Positions 17,693-25,671 of a DNA stretch of 64,000 nucleotides are shown piece after piece. Every line of letters starts with the position of its first letter. Positions within the stretch are counted from its first letter, which is position 1. This stretch comes from Actinospineispora spinosispora DSM 44797 (GTDB taxonomy: Bacteria; Actinomycetota; Actinomycetes; Mycobacteriales; Pseudonocardiaceae). The stretch is from positions 62,001 through 126,000 of the forward strand of contig NZ_KE386836.1 in the NCBI RefSeq assembly GCF_000429025.1, in the 5' to 3' direction. The notes beneath the pieces are model-generated. The model ran no database searches. It was not told the origin of the DNA and saw nothing but the letters and a program-made list of their open reading frames with translations. Position numbers and translations under genes: made by a program.

Positions 17693-19054
17693 ATGAAGTC
17701 GACCAGGAACGGGCATGGCCGGTCATTGTCCAGGTTCACTGTTCGGTGGGGTGCGGCGTCGGTGTCCTGCGCGGTGGCGGCTGCGCTGGTGGGCTCGGCC
17801 GTTCCCCAGCAGGCGTCGAGCGTCGGTGGCGTGCATCTGTCCGCGGCGGTGGCTTCGCTGCACGTGTCCGCTGATCCCGGTGGTGGTCCAGGAGGCGGCG
17901 ACAACGATCCCGGAGGGCAGGTCCCGGCCGGACCGCGTGCCAAGCCAGACAACGGCGGAACCGGAAACTCCGGCAAGGACAGCTCACCCACCACCCCGGA
18001 TGCAGGCCCTGAAAAGCCGAAGCCGTCCACCGACACCGGCTCGTCAGCGGACAAGAAAGAAACCGGTGTCGGGCAGCGACCGACCAACGACCCGGCGAAG
18101 GGCAGTGTGCCGCAGCACCCGGTCGAGTCGGCGAGGGCCGCCCCGCCACCGCCGCTAGGGGACCCGACCAGGGCGGCTGTTCCGCAGAAACCCGGCACCG
18201 TGCCGCAGAACGGCACCCAGCCGTCGGCGGCACCTGCCGCACCCCCGGTTCCTGATGCCGCTCCGCAGGGGCAAGGTACGGAGGGGTGTGTGCCGGGTGC
18301 TCCCGGTTGTGCTCCGAAACCGGCACCACCGGCACGGGACGGCGGAGGTTGTGTCGACCCGACCAAGGGTTGCAATTCTGGAGCCGCAGTCGATGACGGC
18401 TTCGGCTGGGACGACGCCGGACATTTAGTTCTCGACGGCATCAGCTTCATCCCAGGCGCCAACGTTCCCGCAGCTAGTGTCAATGCTGCCTGGTATACGG
18501 CCGAAGGAAATTACCTCGATGCGGGCATTGCTGCTGCGGCGATTGTGCCCGGAGGCAAGTGGGTAACCACCGGTGGAAAGCTGATCGGTAAAGGTGTCAC
18601 TGCTGCCAAGGATCTCCGCAAGGGTGAAGAGGTCGTTGAAGATGGCGTAAAGGCAGCTGATCAGCTCCCTGGAGTAAGAGCGGCCGGAAGGCCGGGCGAG
18701 ACTCCTGAAAGCGGTGGCGCTCGCCCTGGGGAACCGCCAACGTCCCCTACTGGGGCTCTGCCTACGCCTGCGCAGGCGCAGCAACTGATCAAGGAGGCCA
18801 ATCCTGTAGGATCTGCGCGCAAGAGTGATGCGGACCATCGATCTGCAGCCTTCGCCGTAGACGATATTTCCTCTCACGGGTCGGTATTTCGAACGACGGG
18901 AGGAGATGGGCGGGAGTACACATTGGTGCAGAAGCCAGGTGAGCTGAATGGCACTCCCGGTCGTTTCGAATGGATGGTCAATGATAGAGGGGAACTCACG
19001 CATTCAACGTTTGTTAGGGGTGGCGGTATCAACGGGAAGCCGAACGTTCGATGA
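17693..19054 (+). CDS. Secreted polymorphic toxin with pre-toxin region and unassigned C-terminal tip
   Basis: 453 residues. A basic N-terminus and hydrophobic stretch (WGAASVSCAVAAALVGSAV) form a signal peptide or anchor. Residues about 60-230 are a Pro/Gly/Lys-rich stalk with a few cysteines. Residues about 235-310 (FGWDDAGHLVLDGISFIPGA to VPGGKWVTTGGKLIGKG) resemble the hydrophobic pre-toxin region of polymorphic toxins. The last 90 or so residues, with HGSVFRTTGGDGREYTLVQK, FEWMVNDRGELTHSTF and GGGINGKPN, form the presumed toxin; no family was assigned. DNA from about 18430 is clearly A/T-richer than the stalk. The ATG at 17693 follows GGGGGGAGCT. It overlaps the next gene by ATGA. Confidence 0.82.
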   Translation: MKSTRNGHGRSLSRFTVRWGAASVSCAVAAALVGSAVPQQASSVGGVHLSAAVASLHVSADPGGGPGGGDNDPGGQVPAGPRAKPDNGGTGNSGKDSSPTTPDAGPEKPKPSTDTGSSADKKETGVGQRPTNDPAKGSVPQHPVESARAAPPPPLGDPTRAAVPQKPGTVPQNGTQPSAAPAAPPVPDAAPQGQGTEGCVPGAPGCAPKPAPPARDGGGCVDPTKGCNSGAAVDDGFGWDDAGHLVLDGISFIPGANVPAASVNAAWYTAEGNYLDAGIAAAAIVPGGKWVTTGGKLIGKGVTAAKDLRKGEEVVEDGVKAADQLPGVRAAGRPGETPESGGARPGEPPTSPTGALPTPAQAQQLIKEANPVGSARKSDADHRSAAFAVDDISSHGSVFRTTGGDGREYTLVQKPGELNGTPGRFEWMVNDRGELTHSTFVRGGGINGKPNVR

Positions 19055-19569
19055 GCAGACTGGTTCACTTGCAGATTGAGTCTTCTTTTGCTATTACGCA
19101 CGGCTATCCTACCGGCGCTGAAATCGGATACGGGCTATCAGAGGGCTGGCTGAGTAGGCGAGATGCCATAGAGATCGCGCTCGCCAAGTATAAGAATGAG
19201 GCTCCTCTGTCGCCCGCAGAGGAAGAATTGGCCTTGCTGCTGTCAGATGAAATCCAGCGGGTGGATGATCTGGTGGACGAGCTGCAAGATTCGGACGAGT
19301 CGGTCGAGTGTAGGGCGAGATACTGGTTGTACCTGGCTCTGTTCTGGATTTGGGAGAATCGGTCAGAGTACGCTGACCCGCTCAGAGTCATCGAGATGTT
19401 GTGGGCAGACTTCGAGTATCCGGATGAGATTCGTGGCCTTATAGGGTTCATGCCGCCAGGCGACTCTGAAATACCAGGGGTGGAGGGTATTGAGCTTCGT
19501 TGGCGACGGTATCTTGAGCGAGTTCACGCTGAGTATGAAGAACGTAGTTCGAGCTGGCGGAAAAATTGA
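19051..19569 (+). CDS. DUF2247-family immunity protein
   Basis: 172 acidic residues. IGYGLSEGWLSRRDAIEIAL near the N-terminus and WADFEYPDEIRGLIGFMP in the C-terminal half match what is known of the DUF2247 family by eye; members occur as immunity proteins beside polymorphic toxins. The ATG overlaps the toxin stop codon (ATGA), so toxin and antidote are translated together. Base composition is A/T-rich like the toxin tip and unlike flanking genes, indicating that both moved as a cassette. It is predicted to bind and block the C-terminal toxin in the producing cell. Confidence 0.82.
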   Translation: MSRLVHLQIESSFAITHGYPTGAEIGYGLSEGWLSRRDAIEIALAKYKNEAPLSPAEEELALLLSDEIQRVDDLVDELQDSDESVECRARYWLYLALFWIWENRSEYADPLRVIEMLWADFEYPDEIRGLIGFMPPGDSEIPGVEGIELRWRRYLERVHAEYEERSSSWRKN

Positions 19570-19599
19570 ATGCCCCTAATGGGTCGAGAAGGTGTCGAG

Positions 19600-20502
19600 A
19601 TGTTAACTGATCCGCTTGTATCACTGGATTTCGGCGGGTGGTTTCAGCGCGTTGTAGCGTTATCTCGCCGCAACTTCGCCCGTCTGGTTCCGGCTGCCGC
19701 ACTCGTAGCTGTCTTGGTGGCGGCCTACATCGTCGCGCTCGTCGCAAGCATGCCGAACTCTGAGGAGATCGACCGCACCTTCACGGAAGCCGGAACCCTG
19801 TCCAGTGCTGGCGAGCTGGTGACCGTCTTCTGGGCGCTCGGAGGGCAGCTGGCGGTTACGTTGTTGATCTCTGCGTTGTTGTTCGCCGCGGTCGGCGCCG
19901 CTTTCGTGGGTGCGGCGCTGTTCGTGCTCGTTCGCTATGCCAACGGCCAGCCGAGCACGATCGCCCAAGGGCTGTTGTACTCCCGTGATCGGGTCGGAGC
20001 GTTCATCGGCTGGGGGCTGCTCGCCGGACTGGTCATGGTCGTGGCGCTCGGCCTTCCCATACTTCCCGGGCTGCTGCTCAACAGCGCGCCGCTCGCCGGA
20101 ATCGGCGCGATTCTGGGCGCGCTTCTCATGCTTTCCGTGGCAGTGGCCGCCGCGGCCACGTTGCCTGCTGTCGTGATGATCGAGGGCGGCGGTGTCCGAC
20201 GCTGCCTCGTCTTGATCAAGGGACGGTTCTGGGCCAGCTGCGGGCGACTGTTGGTCGCTGGACTCATCTACGTCGCATACAGCCAGCTCGTCGATCGTCT
20301 GGTGATGGGGCTGCTGTCCCTCACGGGCTTCACCGGGCAACTCAGTATCGGTGTGGTGATCGCGGCAATCCTTCAGGCAGTCTTGTTGATTCCGGCCATG
20401 GTGGTCGTGCCCGCTGTCTTCCTGGTCACCTACGCGGAACTGCGCTATTGGGAAGACCGCGCCACGACAACCCGTTCGTTGGCTGCGCAGCTGACAGGGT
20501 GA
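19600..20502 (+). CDS. Multi-pass membrane protein (glycerophosphodiester phosphodiesterase membrane-domain-like)
   Basis: About 300 residues with at least six hydrophobic segments, including LVPAAALVAVLVAAYIVALV, LAVTLLISALLFAAVGAAFV, LLAGLVMVVALGLPILPGLL, and a C-terminal one ending VVVPAVFLVTYAELRYWEDR. The YAELRYWEDR ending and FARLVPAAALVAV opening are frequent in actinobacterial proteins annotated as glycerophosphoryl diester phosphodiesterase membrane domains, but no catalytic domain is present. An ATG at 19570 directly follows the immunity gene; the ATG at 19600, with AGAAGG upstream, is preferred. Composition returns to GC-rich, so it is not part of the toxin cassette. Confidence 0.8.
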   Translation: MLTDPLVSLDFGGWFQRVVALSRRNFARLVPAAALVAVLVAAYIVALVASMPNSEEIDRTFTEAGTLSSAGELVTVFWALGGQLAVTLLISALLFAAVGAAFVGAALFVLVRYANGQPSTIAQGLLYSRDRVGAFIGWGLLAGLVMVVALGLPILPGLLLNSAPLAGIGAILGALLMLSVAVAAAATLPAVVMIEGGGVRRCLVLIKGRFWASCGRLLVAGLIYVAYSQLVDRLVMGLLSLTGFTGQLSIGVVIAAILQAVLLIPAMVVVPAVFLVTYAELRYWEDRATTTRSLAAQLTG

Positions 20503-20504
20503 GA

Positions 20505-20633
20505 TCAGGCGGAACGACGGGCGATCAGGACGATCTCGGAGTCGTCCTTCCGAGGGCGTCGACGCTCTCGCCGCCGATCTCCGTAGGCACGATGGGGTGT
20601 TTGTGGGTCGCGCCAGTGGGGCGGCGTGCACAT
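20505..20633 (-). CDS. Possible 42-residue protein
   Basis: A short reverse frame, MCTPPHWRDPQTPHRAYGDR and onward, highly basic in its middle and ending in EIVLIARRSA. It sits 38 bases downstream of the DUF2848 gene in the same direction. No ribosome binding site is convincing and no family is recognised. It may be only a chance frame. Confidence 0.25.
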   Translation of the reverse strand: MCTPPHWRDPQTPHRAYGDRRRERRRPRKDDSEIVLIARRSA

Positions 20634-20671
20634 CCCGTGACCGAGGCAGGCTAGTGCCGTTACGCCCCTCG

Positions 20672-21346
20672 TCAGCCGATGGGCTCCGGCAGCTGAGCGA
20701 CCGTGTAGGCGAGGTCGAGAGTGTCGCCGGTGGTCGGGTCGGACAGCTCCACCCGCCAGCGGTCGCTGAACTGGTCGACGCCCGCCAGCATCGCCACGGT
20801 GCCGGACAGAAGTACCGTGCCGGGCTTCAGCAGGTCGCGCGAGCGCAGTACGTCGAGCCAGTACGACGGCGGCAGCAGTGCCTCCAGGGTGGCGTCCTGG
20901 ATGAGCTCGCCGGAGTCGACCCAGGCGCGCAGCCGGATGGCGTCGAGGTGTCCGGAGATGTCGGCGAGCCGCCAGGCGCGGGTGCCGAGTACGTCGAGGC
21001 TCGCGTTCTTGCTCCACGCCACGCCGTGCACCTCCAGCGCGCGGTCGGTGTGGTCGCACGCGACGGTGAGCAGCGGGTCGGCGGGATCGTCGCCGATGAC
21101 CAGCGCCCACTCGGCCTCGCCGGACGTGCGGCCGTGCTGGGCCGGGACGCCCTCGGTCTGCGCGGCCAGGTACGGGGCGACCGGGTACAGCGCGGGCGTC
21201 ACGGACGGGGCCGGCACGCCGAGCTCGGCCAGCTCGGCGACGTGCGCCGCGACCTCCTCCTGGGCGCGGCCCGTGTATCCGGCGTTGAGCAGGGTGGTCA
21301 CGGTGACCTCGCGGGTCGAACCGTCGGGCAGGGCGAAGGACAGCAT
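20672..21346 (-). CDS. DUF2848-family protein (FAH-like fold)
   Basis: About 224 residues. Motifs AEWALVIGDDPADPLLTVAC, GVAWSKNASLDVLGTRAWRL and LLSGTVAMLAGVDQFSDRW resemble the DUF2848 family, related to fumarylacetoacetate-hydrolase-like proteins and often found beside amidases and transporters. The start at 21346 (MLSFALPDGS) has GGAG upstream; an ATG at 21367 is in frame and possible. It is divergent from the MFS carrier across a short gap with a TGTATACA site. A role in degrading a small carboxylic substrate is inferred from context only. Confidence 0.75.
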   Translation of the reverse strand: MLSFALPDGSTREVTVTTLLNAGYTGRAQEEVAAHVAELAELGVPAPSVTPALYPVAPYLAAQTEGVPAQHGRTSGEAEWALVIGDDPADPLLTVACDHTDRALEVHGVAWSKNASLDVLGTRAWRLADISGHLDAIRLRAWVDSGELIQDATLEALLPPSYWLDVLRSRDLLKPGTVLLSGTVAMLAGVDQFSDRWRVELSDPTTGDTLDLAYTVAQLPEPIG

Positions 21347-21373
21347 CGAGCTCCAGACGTTGCGCATGCTTGA

Positions 21374-21381
21374 TGTATACA
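21374..21381. promoter_or_regulatory. TGTATACA site, candidate GntR operator
   Basis: A palindrome in the gap between the DUF2848 and MFS genes, followed by AGTAAGTATA. The GTATAC core recurs upstream of the nitrilase gene (23342-23347) beside the GntR regulator's own start. Shared sites would tie all four genes to one regulator. Confidence 0.5.
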
Positions 21382-21395
21382 GTAAGTATAAACAG

Positions 21396-22703
21396 ATGGA
21401 CACCGACCGACGAAGCCTGCGCAAGGCGTTCTTCGCCAGCCTCTCGGGGACTTCCCTGGAGTGGTACGACTTCGCCGTCTACTCGGCGGCCGCCGCTCTG
21501 GTCTTCCCGAAGCTGTTCTTCCCGGCCGAGGACCCGCTGACCGGAACGCTGCTCGCGTTCTCCACCTACGCGGTCGGCTACGTGTCCCGGCCGCTGGGTG
21601 GAGTGGTGTTCGGCAGGCTCGGCGACGTCATCGGGCGCAAGCAGGTCCTGGTGCTGACGTTGATGCTGATCGGCGCCGCGACCTTCGCGATCGGCCTGCT
21701 GCCGGGGTACGCGAGCATCGGCGTCGCCGCACCGATCGCGCTCGTGCTGCTGCGGTTCGCCCAGGGCGTCGGGGTCGGCGGCGAATGGGGCGGCGCGGTA
21801 CTGCTGTCCAGCGAGTTCGGTGAACCGGGACGCCGCGGCTTCTGGTCGTCGGCAGCGCAGATCGGTCCGCCGGCCGGCAACCTGCTGTCCAACGGTGTGC
21901 TCGCGGTGCTCACCGCGACGCTGACCGAGGCCTCGTTCAACTCCTGGGGCTGGCGGCTGGCGTTCCTGCTGTCCGGTGTGCTGGTCGCGTTCGGGCTCTG
22001 GATCCGGCTGAAGCTGGAGGACACCCCGGTCTTCGAGGCGCTGCGCGCCGCGGGTGAGCGGCCGACCGCGCCGGTCAGGGAGGTGTTCGCCACCGAGTGG
22101 CGTGGGCTGCTGGCCGCCATCCTGAGCCGGATCGGGCCGGACGTCACCTACGCGCTGTTCACCGTGTTCGTCCTGACCTACGGCACCACACACGGCTTCA
22201 GTCGGGGTGAGGTGCTCGCCGCGACGCTGCTCGGCGCCACGTTCCAGCTCGGCCTGATCCCGCTGTCCGGCGCGCTGTCGGACCGGGTCAACCGGAGACT
22301 TCTGTACGCGGTGGCGACGATCGGCGCGGCGATCTGGCCGTTCGTGTTCTTCCCGCTGATCGACGGCGGCTCGCTGCCGATGCTGATCATCGGGGTGATC
22401 GTCGGCCTGGCGCTGCACTCGTTCATGTACGGGCCGCAGGCCGCGTTCGTCACCGAACAGTTCACCCCTCGGCTGCGCTACACCGGCAGCTCGCTCGGCT
22501 ACACGATCGCCGGTGTGTTCGGCGGCGCGGTCGCTCCGCTGGCATTCGCCGCGCTGCTCGGCAGCTACGCCAGCTGGGTGCCCGTCGCGCTGTACGTACT
22601 GGTGGCGTCGCTGCTGACCCTGGCGGGTCTCGCACTCGGCCGCGACCCGGACCCGGGCGCGGAGGAGGAGTTGCTCACGCCTCGAGCAACACCCGCAGGC
22701 TGA
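21396..22703 (+). CDS. MFS transporter, metabolite:H+ symporter type
   Basis: 435 residues, about 12 membrane segments. GTSLEWYDFAVYSAAAALVF near the N-terminus and VSRPLGGVVFGRLGDVIGRK (loop 2-3 signature) place it in the MHS subfamily, which carries carboxylates, shikimate, proline-betaine and the like. RFAQGVGVGGEWGGAVLL is another family hallmark. The ATG at 21396 has no clear Shine-Dalgarno sequence. Its 3' end overlaps the convergent GntR gene by 29 bases. It probably imports the substrate handled by the DUF2848 and nitrilase-fold enzymes. Confidence 0.92.
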   Translation: MDTDRRSLRKAFFASLSGTSLEWYDFAVYSAAAALVFPKLFFPAEDPLTGTLLAFSTYAVGYVSRPLGGVVFGRLGDVIGRKQVLVLTLMLIGAATFAIGLLPGYASIGVAAPIALVLLRFAQGVGVGGEWGGAVLLSSEFGEPGRRGFWSSAAQIGPPAGNLLSNGVLAVLTATLTEASFNSWGWRLAFLLSGVLVAFGLWIRLKLEDTPVFEALRAAGERPTAPVREVFATEWRGLLAAILSRIGPDVTYALFTVFVLTYGTTHGFSRGEVLAATLLGATFQLGLIPLSGALSDRVNRRLLYAVATIGAAIWPFVFFPLIDGGSLPMLIIGVIVGLALHSFMYGPQAAFVTEQFTPRLRYTGSSLGYTIAGVFGGAVAPLAFAALLGSYASWVPVALYVLVASLLTLAGLALGRDPDPGAEEELLTPRATPAG

Positions 22704-23334
22704 GCGTCAGATGATCGTCGATCGCGGTGAGTGTCGCGGTCTCGTCGGATGCGGCGAGCGCATCGACGATCCGTTCGTGCTCGGTGCACACCGCGAGCCT
22801 GCGGGGCGCCGAGTGGAACACCGCGGTCACCCCGAGCCGGCGCTGACGCACCCGCAGACCGGCGTAGGTCCTGGCCAGCATCGTGTTGCCGGAGGCGTCG
22901 ATCAGCGCCTGGTGGAACTCCATGTCCCGGTCGATGAACGCCGTGGCGATGTTCAGCCCGTCGGCGCCGCCGGTGTCCTCGGCCAGCCGGCGCTGCTCGA
23001 TGAGCAGCGTGCGCAGCTGGGACAGCGGCACGGTGTTCTCGGCGAGCGCGCGGATCGCGGAATGGCGTTCCAGGATGCCGCGCAGCTCCAGCAGCTCACG
23101 GATCTGCCGGCCGGTCAGCGGTGGCACGTACGCGCCGCGGCCGGGCAGCATCTCGACGAGACCGTCGGCGACGAGCAGCAGCAGCGCCTCCCGGACCGGG
23201 GTGCGGGAGACGCCGATCCGGTCGGCGAGCTCGACCTCGTTGAGGAAGGTGCCCTGTACGTTCGGGTCGGCAAGCACGGTCTCGCGCAGGTAGTGCAGGG
23301 CGCGATCTCGCCCGGACGTACGAACAGTAGGCAT
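22675..23334 (-). CDS. GntR/FadR-type transcriptional regulator
   Basis: 219 residues. The N-terminal winged HTH has LNEVELADRIGVSRTPVREA and LVEMLPGRGAYVPPL; the C-terminal FCD domain has the metal/ligand histidine pattern (DRDMEFHQALIDASGN, EHERIVDAL). The start at 23334 (MPTVRTSGRD) lies beside the GTATAC-containing dyad, so autoregulation is likely. The gene overlaps the MFS 3' end and is divergent from the amidohydrolase gene. FCD regulators usually release DNA when a carboxylate effector binds. Confidence 0.9.
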   Translation of the reverse strand: MPTVRTSGRDRALHYLRETVLADPNVQGTFLNEVELADRIGVSRTPVREALLLLVADGLVEMLPGRGAYVPPLTGRQIRELLELRGILERHSAIRALAENTVPLSQLRTLLIEQRRLAEDTGGADGLNIATAFIDRDMEFHQALIDASGNTMLARTYAGLRVRQRRLGVTAVFHSAPRRLAVCTEHERIVDALAASDETATLTAIDDHLTLSLRVLLEA

Positions 23335-23337
23335 ACG

Positions 23338-23347
23338 ATACGTATAC
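23338..23347. promoter_or_regulatory. ATACGTATAC site, candidate GntR operator
   Basis: An A/T-rich dyad between the divergent GntR and nitrilase genes. It shares GTATAC with the site at 21374. The gap is under 40 bases, so a bound protein would affect both starts. Confidence 0.5.
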
Positions 23348-23369
23348 ACCGATGAATGGAGGACGCCCG

Positions 23370-24158
23370 GTGCGCATCGGCCTGGCTCAGATCGTGTCCA
23401 CCCCGGATCCCTCGGAGAACCTCGACCAGATCGCCGAACAGGTGCGCGCCGCGTCGGCGCGGGGCGCCCGGCTCGTGGTGTTCCCCGAGGCGGCGATGTG
23501 CTGCTTCGGGGTGCCGCTCGGCCCGGTCGCGGAGCAGCTCGACGGGCCGTGGGCGTCGAAGGTCCGGCAGATCGCCGCCGATGCCGGGGTGACGGTGGTC
23601 GCCGGGATGTTCCGCCCGTCCGACGACGGCCGGGTGTTCAACACGCTGCTCGCCACCGGCGGCGGCGTCGAGGCGAGCTACGACAAGATCCACCTGTACG
23701 ACGCGTTCGGCTTCGCCGAGTCCGACACCGTCGCCGCGGGCGGCGAGCCGGTGACGATCACCGTCGACGGGCTGACGGTCGGCCTCACCACGTGCTACGA
23801 CCTGCGTTTCCCCGGCCTGTTCCAGAAGCTGGGCGACGCGGGTGCCGTGCTGATCGTCGCGCCCGCCTCGTGGGGCGCGGGTCCCGGCAAGCGCGACCAG
23901 TGGGACCTGCTCGTCCGCGCCAGGGCGCTGGACACGACGGCCTACGTCGCGGCCTGCGGGCAGGGCGACCCGACCACGGTGGGGCGCAGCGCGGGCAAGG
24001 CACCGACCGGGATCGGCGCGAGCGCGCTCGCCGGTCCGCGTGGCGACATCCTGCACCAGCTCGGCGAGGCCCCCGGCCTGCTGATCGCCGACATCGATCC
24101 GGCGGAGGTCGAGTCGGCGCGGAAGGTGATCCCCGTGTTGGCGAACCGCCGCTTCTGA
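23370..24158 (+). CDS. Nitrilase-fold carbon-nitrogen hydrolase
   Basis: 262 residues. The catalytic triad is visible: Glu in VVFPEAAMCCFG, Lys in YDKIHLYDAFG and Cys in LTTCYDLRFP. A second Glu region precedes WDLLVRARALDTTAYVAACG. This pattern fits the omega-amidase/Nit branch, which hydrolyses small amides, rather than true nitrilases. The GTG at 23370 has GGAGGA at a good distance; an ATG at 23352 is in frame but has no site. Beside an MHS carrier and FCD regulator, it most likely acts on an imported amide or ureido compound. Confidence 0.9.
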   Translation: MRIGLAQIVSTPDPSENLDQIAEQVRAASARGARLVVFPEAAMCCFGVPLGPVAEQLDGPWASKVRQIAADAGVTVVAGMFRPSDDGRVFNTLLATGGGVEASYDKIHLYDAFGFAESDTVAAGGEPVTITVDGLTVGLTTCYDLRFPGLFQKLGDAGAVLIVAPASWGAGPGKRDQWDLLVRARALDTTAYVAACGQGDPTTVGRSAGKAPTGIGASALAGPRGDILHQLGEAPGLLIADIDPAEVESARKVIPVLANRRF

Positions 24159-24182
24159 GCGGCACGGTCCGACTCGCACGCC

Positions 24183-24210
24183 CCCACCCGCGAGTCGGGG
24201 CTTCTCGGGC
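24183..24210. repeat. GCGAGTCG-family repeat 2
   Basis: CCCACCCGCGAGTCGGGGCT followed by TCTCGGGCG, matching the third unit of the repeat at 7744 and the copy at 31239 in its first half. It lies 24 bases beyond the nitrilase stop. Confidence 0.6.
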
Positions 24211-24215
24211 GACTG

Positions 24216-24277
24216 TGCACACCTTGGTGCTGCGTCGCACATGTCCGGACGTGTGCGACGCAGCACGTGGGTGTGCA
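24216..24277. repeat. Large TGTCGCA-like palindrome, copy 3
   Basis: Inner arms TGCTGCGTCGCAC / GTGCGACGCAGCA (24228-24240, 24253-24265) flank ATGTCCGGACGT, and outer arms TGCACAC / GTGTGCA close the structure. It resembles the palindromes at 17465 and 36571 in layout (CGTCGCA/TGCGACG) rather than base for base. The rest of the gap to 24416 holds no gene. Confidence 0.65.
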
Positions 24278-24416
24278 AAGTGCAACCCACTCGGGGGTGG
24301 GGGTGTGGGATTTCGTGGTGGCGGGCGCGTTGTTGATTGCGGGTGCACTGACATTCGACTGACCAATATTTCCGTTTTCCCTCGAGCGCGGGAGTGGCCC
24401 TCCTAACCTTTTCGCC

Positions 24417-24761
24417 ATGGGTGGGACTGAATGGCTGAGGGACTACGAACAGAAGGTCTCCGACATCGGCGCGCGGGCACGGCAGGCTCGGGATGCCCTC
24501 GACGGGCTGACCGCGACGGCCAGCGGCGCGATGGGCGCGGTGACCGTGACCGTCACGCCGTCGGGCGTGCTGCGGAGCCTGTCGTTCGGGTCGCGCGCGG
24601 ATGACCTGAGTCGGCCCCGGCTGGCCGAGGCCGTACTGGAAGCGGTGCGCACGGCGCACGTGGCCGCCGCGAAGAAGTCGGCGGACGCACTCGGGCCGTT
24701 GCTCGGCGACTCCGAGGCCGGCAGGTACCTTGCCGCCCAGATCCCTGATGTCGATGGCTGA
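24417..24761 (+). CDS. YbaB/EbfC-like protein, type VII-associated
   Basis: 114 residues with the YbaB/EbfC plan: an N-terminal helix (WLRDYEQKVSDIGARARQAR), a strand region GAVTVTVTPSGVLRSLSFGS and a C-terminal helix (LAEAVLEAVRTAHVAAAKKS). Diverged versions of this nucleoid-associated fold commonly open gene groups for WXG/ESX-type proteins in actinobacteria. It is the first gene of a coupled operon, its stop overlapping the next start by 14 bases. A DNA-binding role is not assured. Confidence 0.8.
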   Translation: MGGTEWLRDYEQKVSDIGARARQARDALDGLTATASGAMGAVTVTVTPSGVLRSLSFGSRADDLSRPRLAEAVLEAVRTAHVAAAKKSADALGPLLGDSEAGRYLAAQIPDVDG

Positions 24762-25671
24762 GGCGCTGAGCACCCAGCTCGTCGAGAGCGAAGGCCCGGG
24801 GGTCGCCGAGGGGGCGGGTGTCGTCTCGGACGTGGTGGACGTCTGGGGCTCCCAGAGCGGCGGCGAGTTCGCGGCCAACTCCGCCGTGTACGCGCTCAGC
24901 GCCCTCGGTGCGATCAAGGACCCGTTCCAGACCGCCGTGTCCGCCGGCGTCGGCTACCTGATCGAGCACATCGACTTCCTGCGCGAACCACTGGACGCGC
25001 TCGCCGGTGATCCGGGCCAGATCGAAGCGCACGCCAAGAGCTGGCAGAACGTTGCCACGACCTTGGAGAAGACGGCCCAGCAACGGTCGGCGGACCTGGG
25101 CGCGGTCAGCGGCTGGCAGGGTGAGGCGGCCGACGCCTACCGCAAGGCCGCCGCCGAGCAGGCGAAGACCATCACCGATGCGGCCGGCGCTGCGGATCAG
25201 CTCTCCCAGCAGGTGCTCGCCGCGGGTGCGGCTGTCGGCACGGTGCGTGCGTTGATCCGGGACACGATCGCCGACTTCGTGGCGAAGGTCGTCGAAAGGT
25301 TGCTCATGGCCGTCGCCACGGCCGTGCCGACCCTGGGCGGTTCTGTCGGCGTCGTCATCGCGGACATCGTCCTGGAAGCCAGTGCGTTGGCCGCCAAGCT
25401 CGCGTCGAAGCTCAGCGAGCTGCTCAGCTGGCTGGCGAAGTCGGCGAAGGCGCTGGAAGGCCTGGCCGGGAAGATCGACGATCTCACCAAGGGGCTGGGC
25501 AGCGTCGGTGACCGGGCGAGGGCAGCCGCGCCCGGGCACGTCCGGGGAGCGGCGGGCGATCAACTGGCCGACATGAAGAAGGCGGGCGGGCTGCCACTCG
25601 ACGCCGCCCAGGAATCGTGGAAACAGTACGAGAAGGCGGACACCACGCGTGACGAGTGGAACGAACGATGA
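24748..25671 (+). CDS. WXG-like type VII secretion-associated protein
   Basis: 307 residues. Residues about 95-150 form a helical hairpin with SGWQGEAADAYRKAAAEQA, a W-x-G turn followed by the Y/E region of WXG100-superfamily proteins. A long Ala-rich helical part follows (VPTLGGSVGVVIADIVLEAS, LAAKLASKLSELLSWLAKS). The last 50 residues are charged. The ATG at 24748 is used; one at 24754 is equally possible. It overlaps the next gene by ATGA. The protein may be a secreted or surface effector-like partner; no toxin domain is recognised. Confidence 0.78.
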   Translation: MSMAEALSTQLVESEGPGVAEGAGVVSDVVDVWGSQSGGEFAANSAVYALSALGAIKDPFQTAVSAGVGYLIEHIDFLREPLDALAGDPGQIEAHAKSWQNVATTLEKTAQQRSADLGAVSGWQGEAADAYRKAAAEQAKTITDAAGAADQLSQQVLAAGAAVGTVRALIRDTIADFVAKVVERLLMAVATAVPTLGGSVGVVIADIVLEASALAAKLASKLSELLSWLAKSAKALEGLAGKIDDLTKGLGSVGDRARAAAPGHVRGAAGDQLADMKKAGGLPLDAAQESWKQYEKADTTRDEWNER

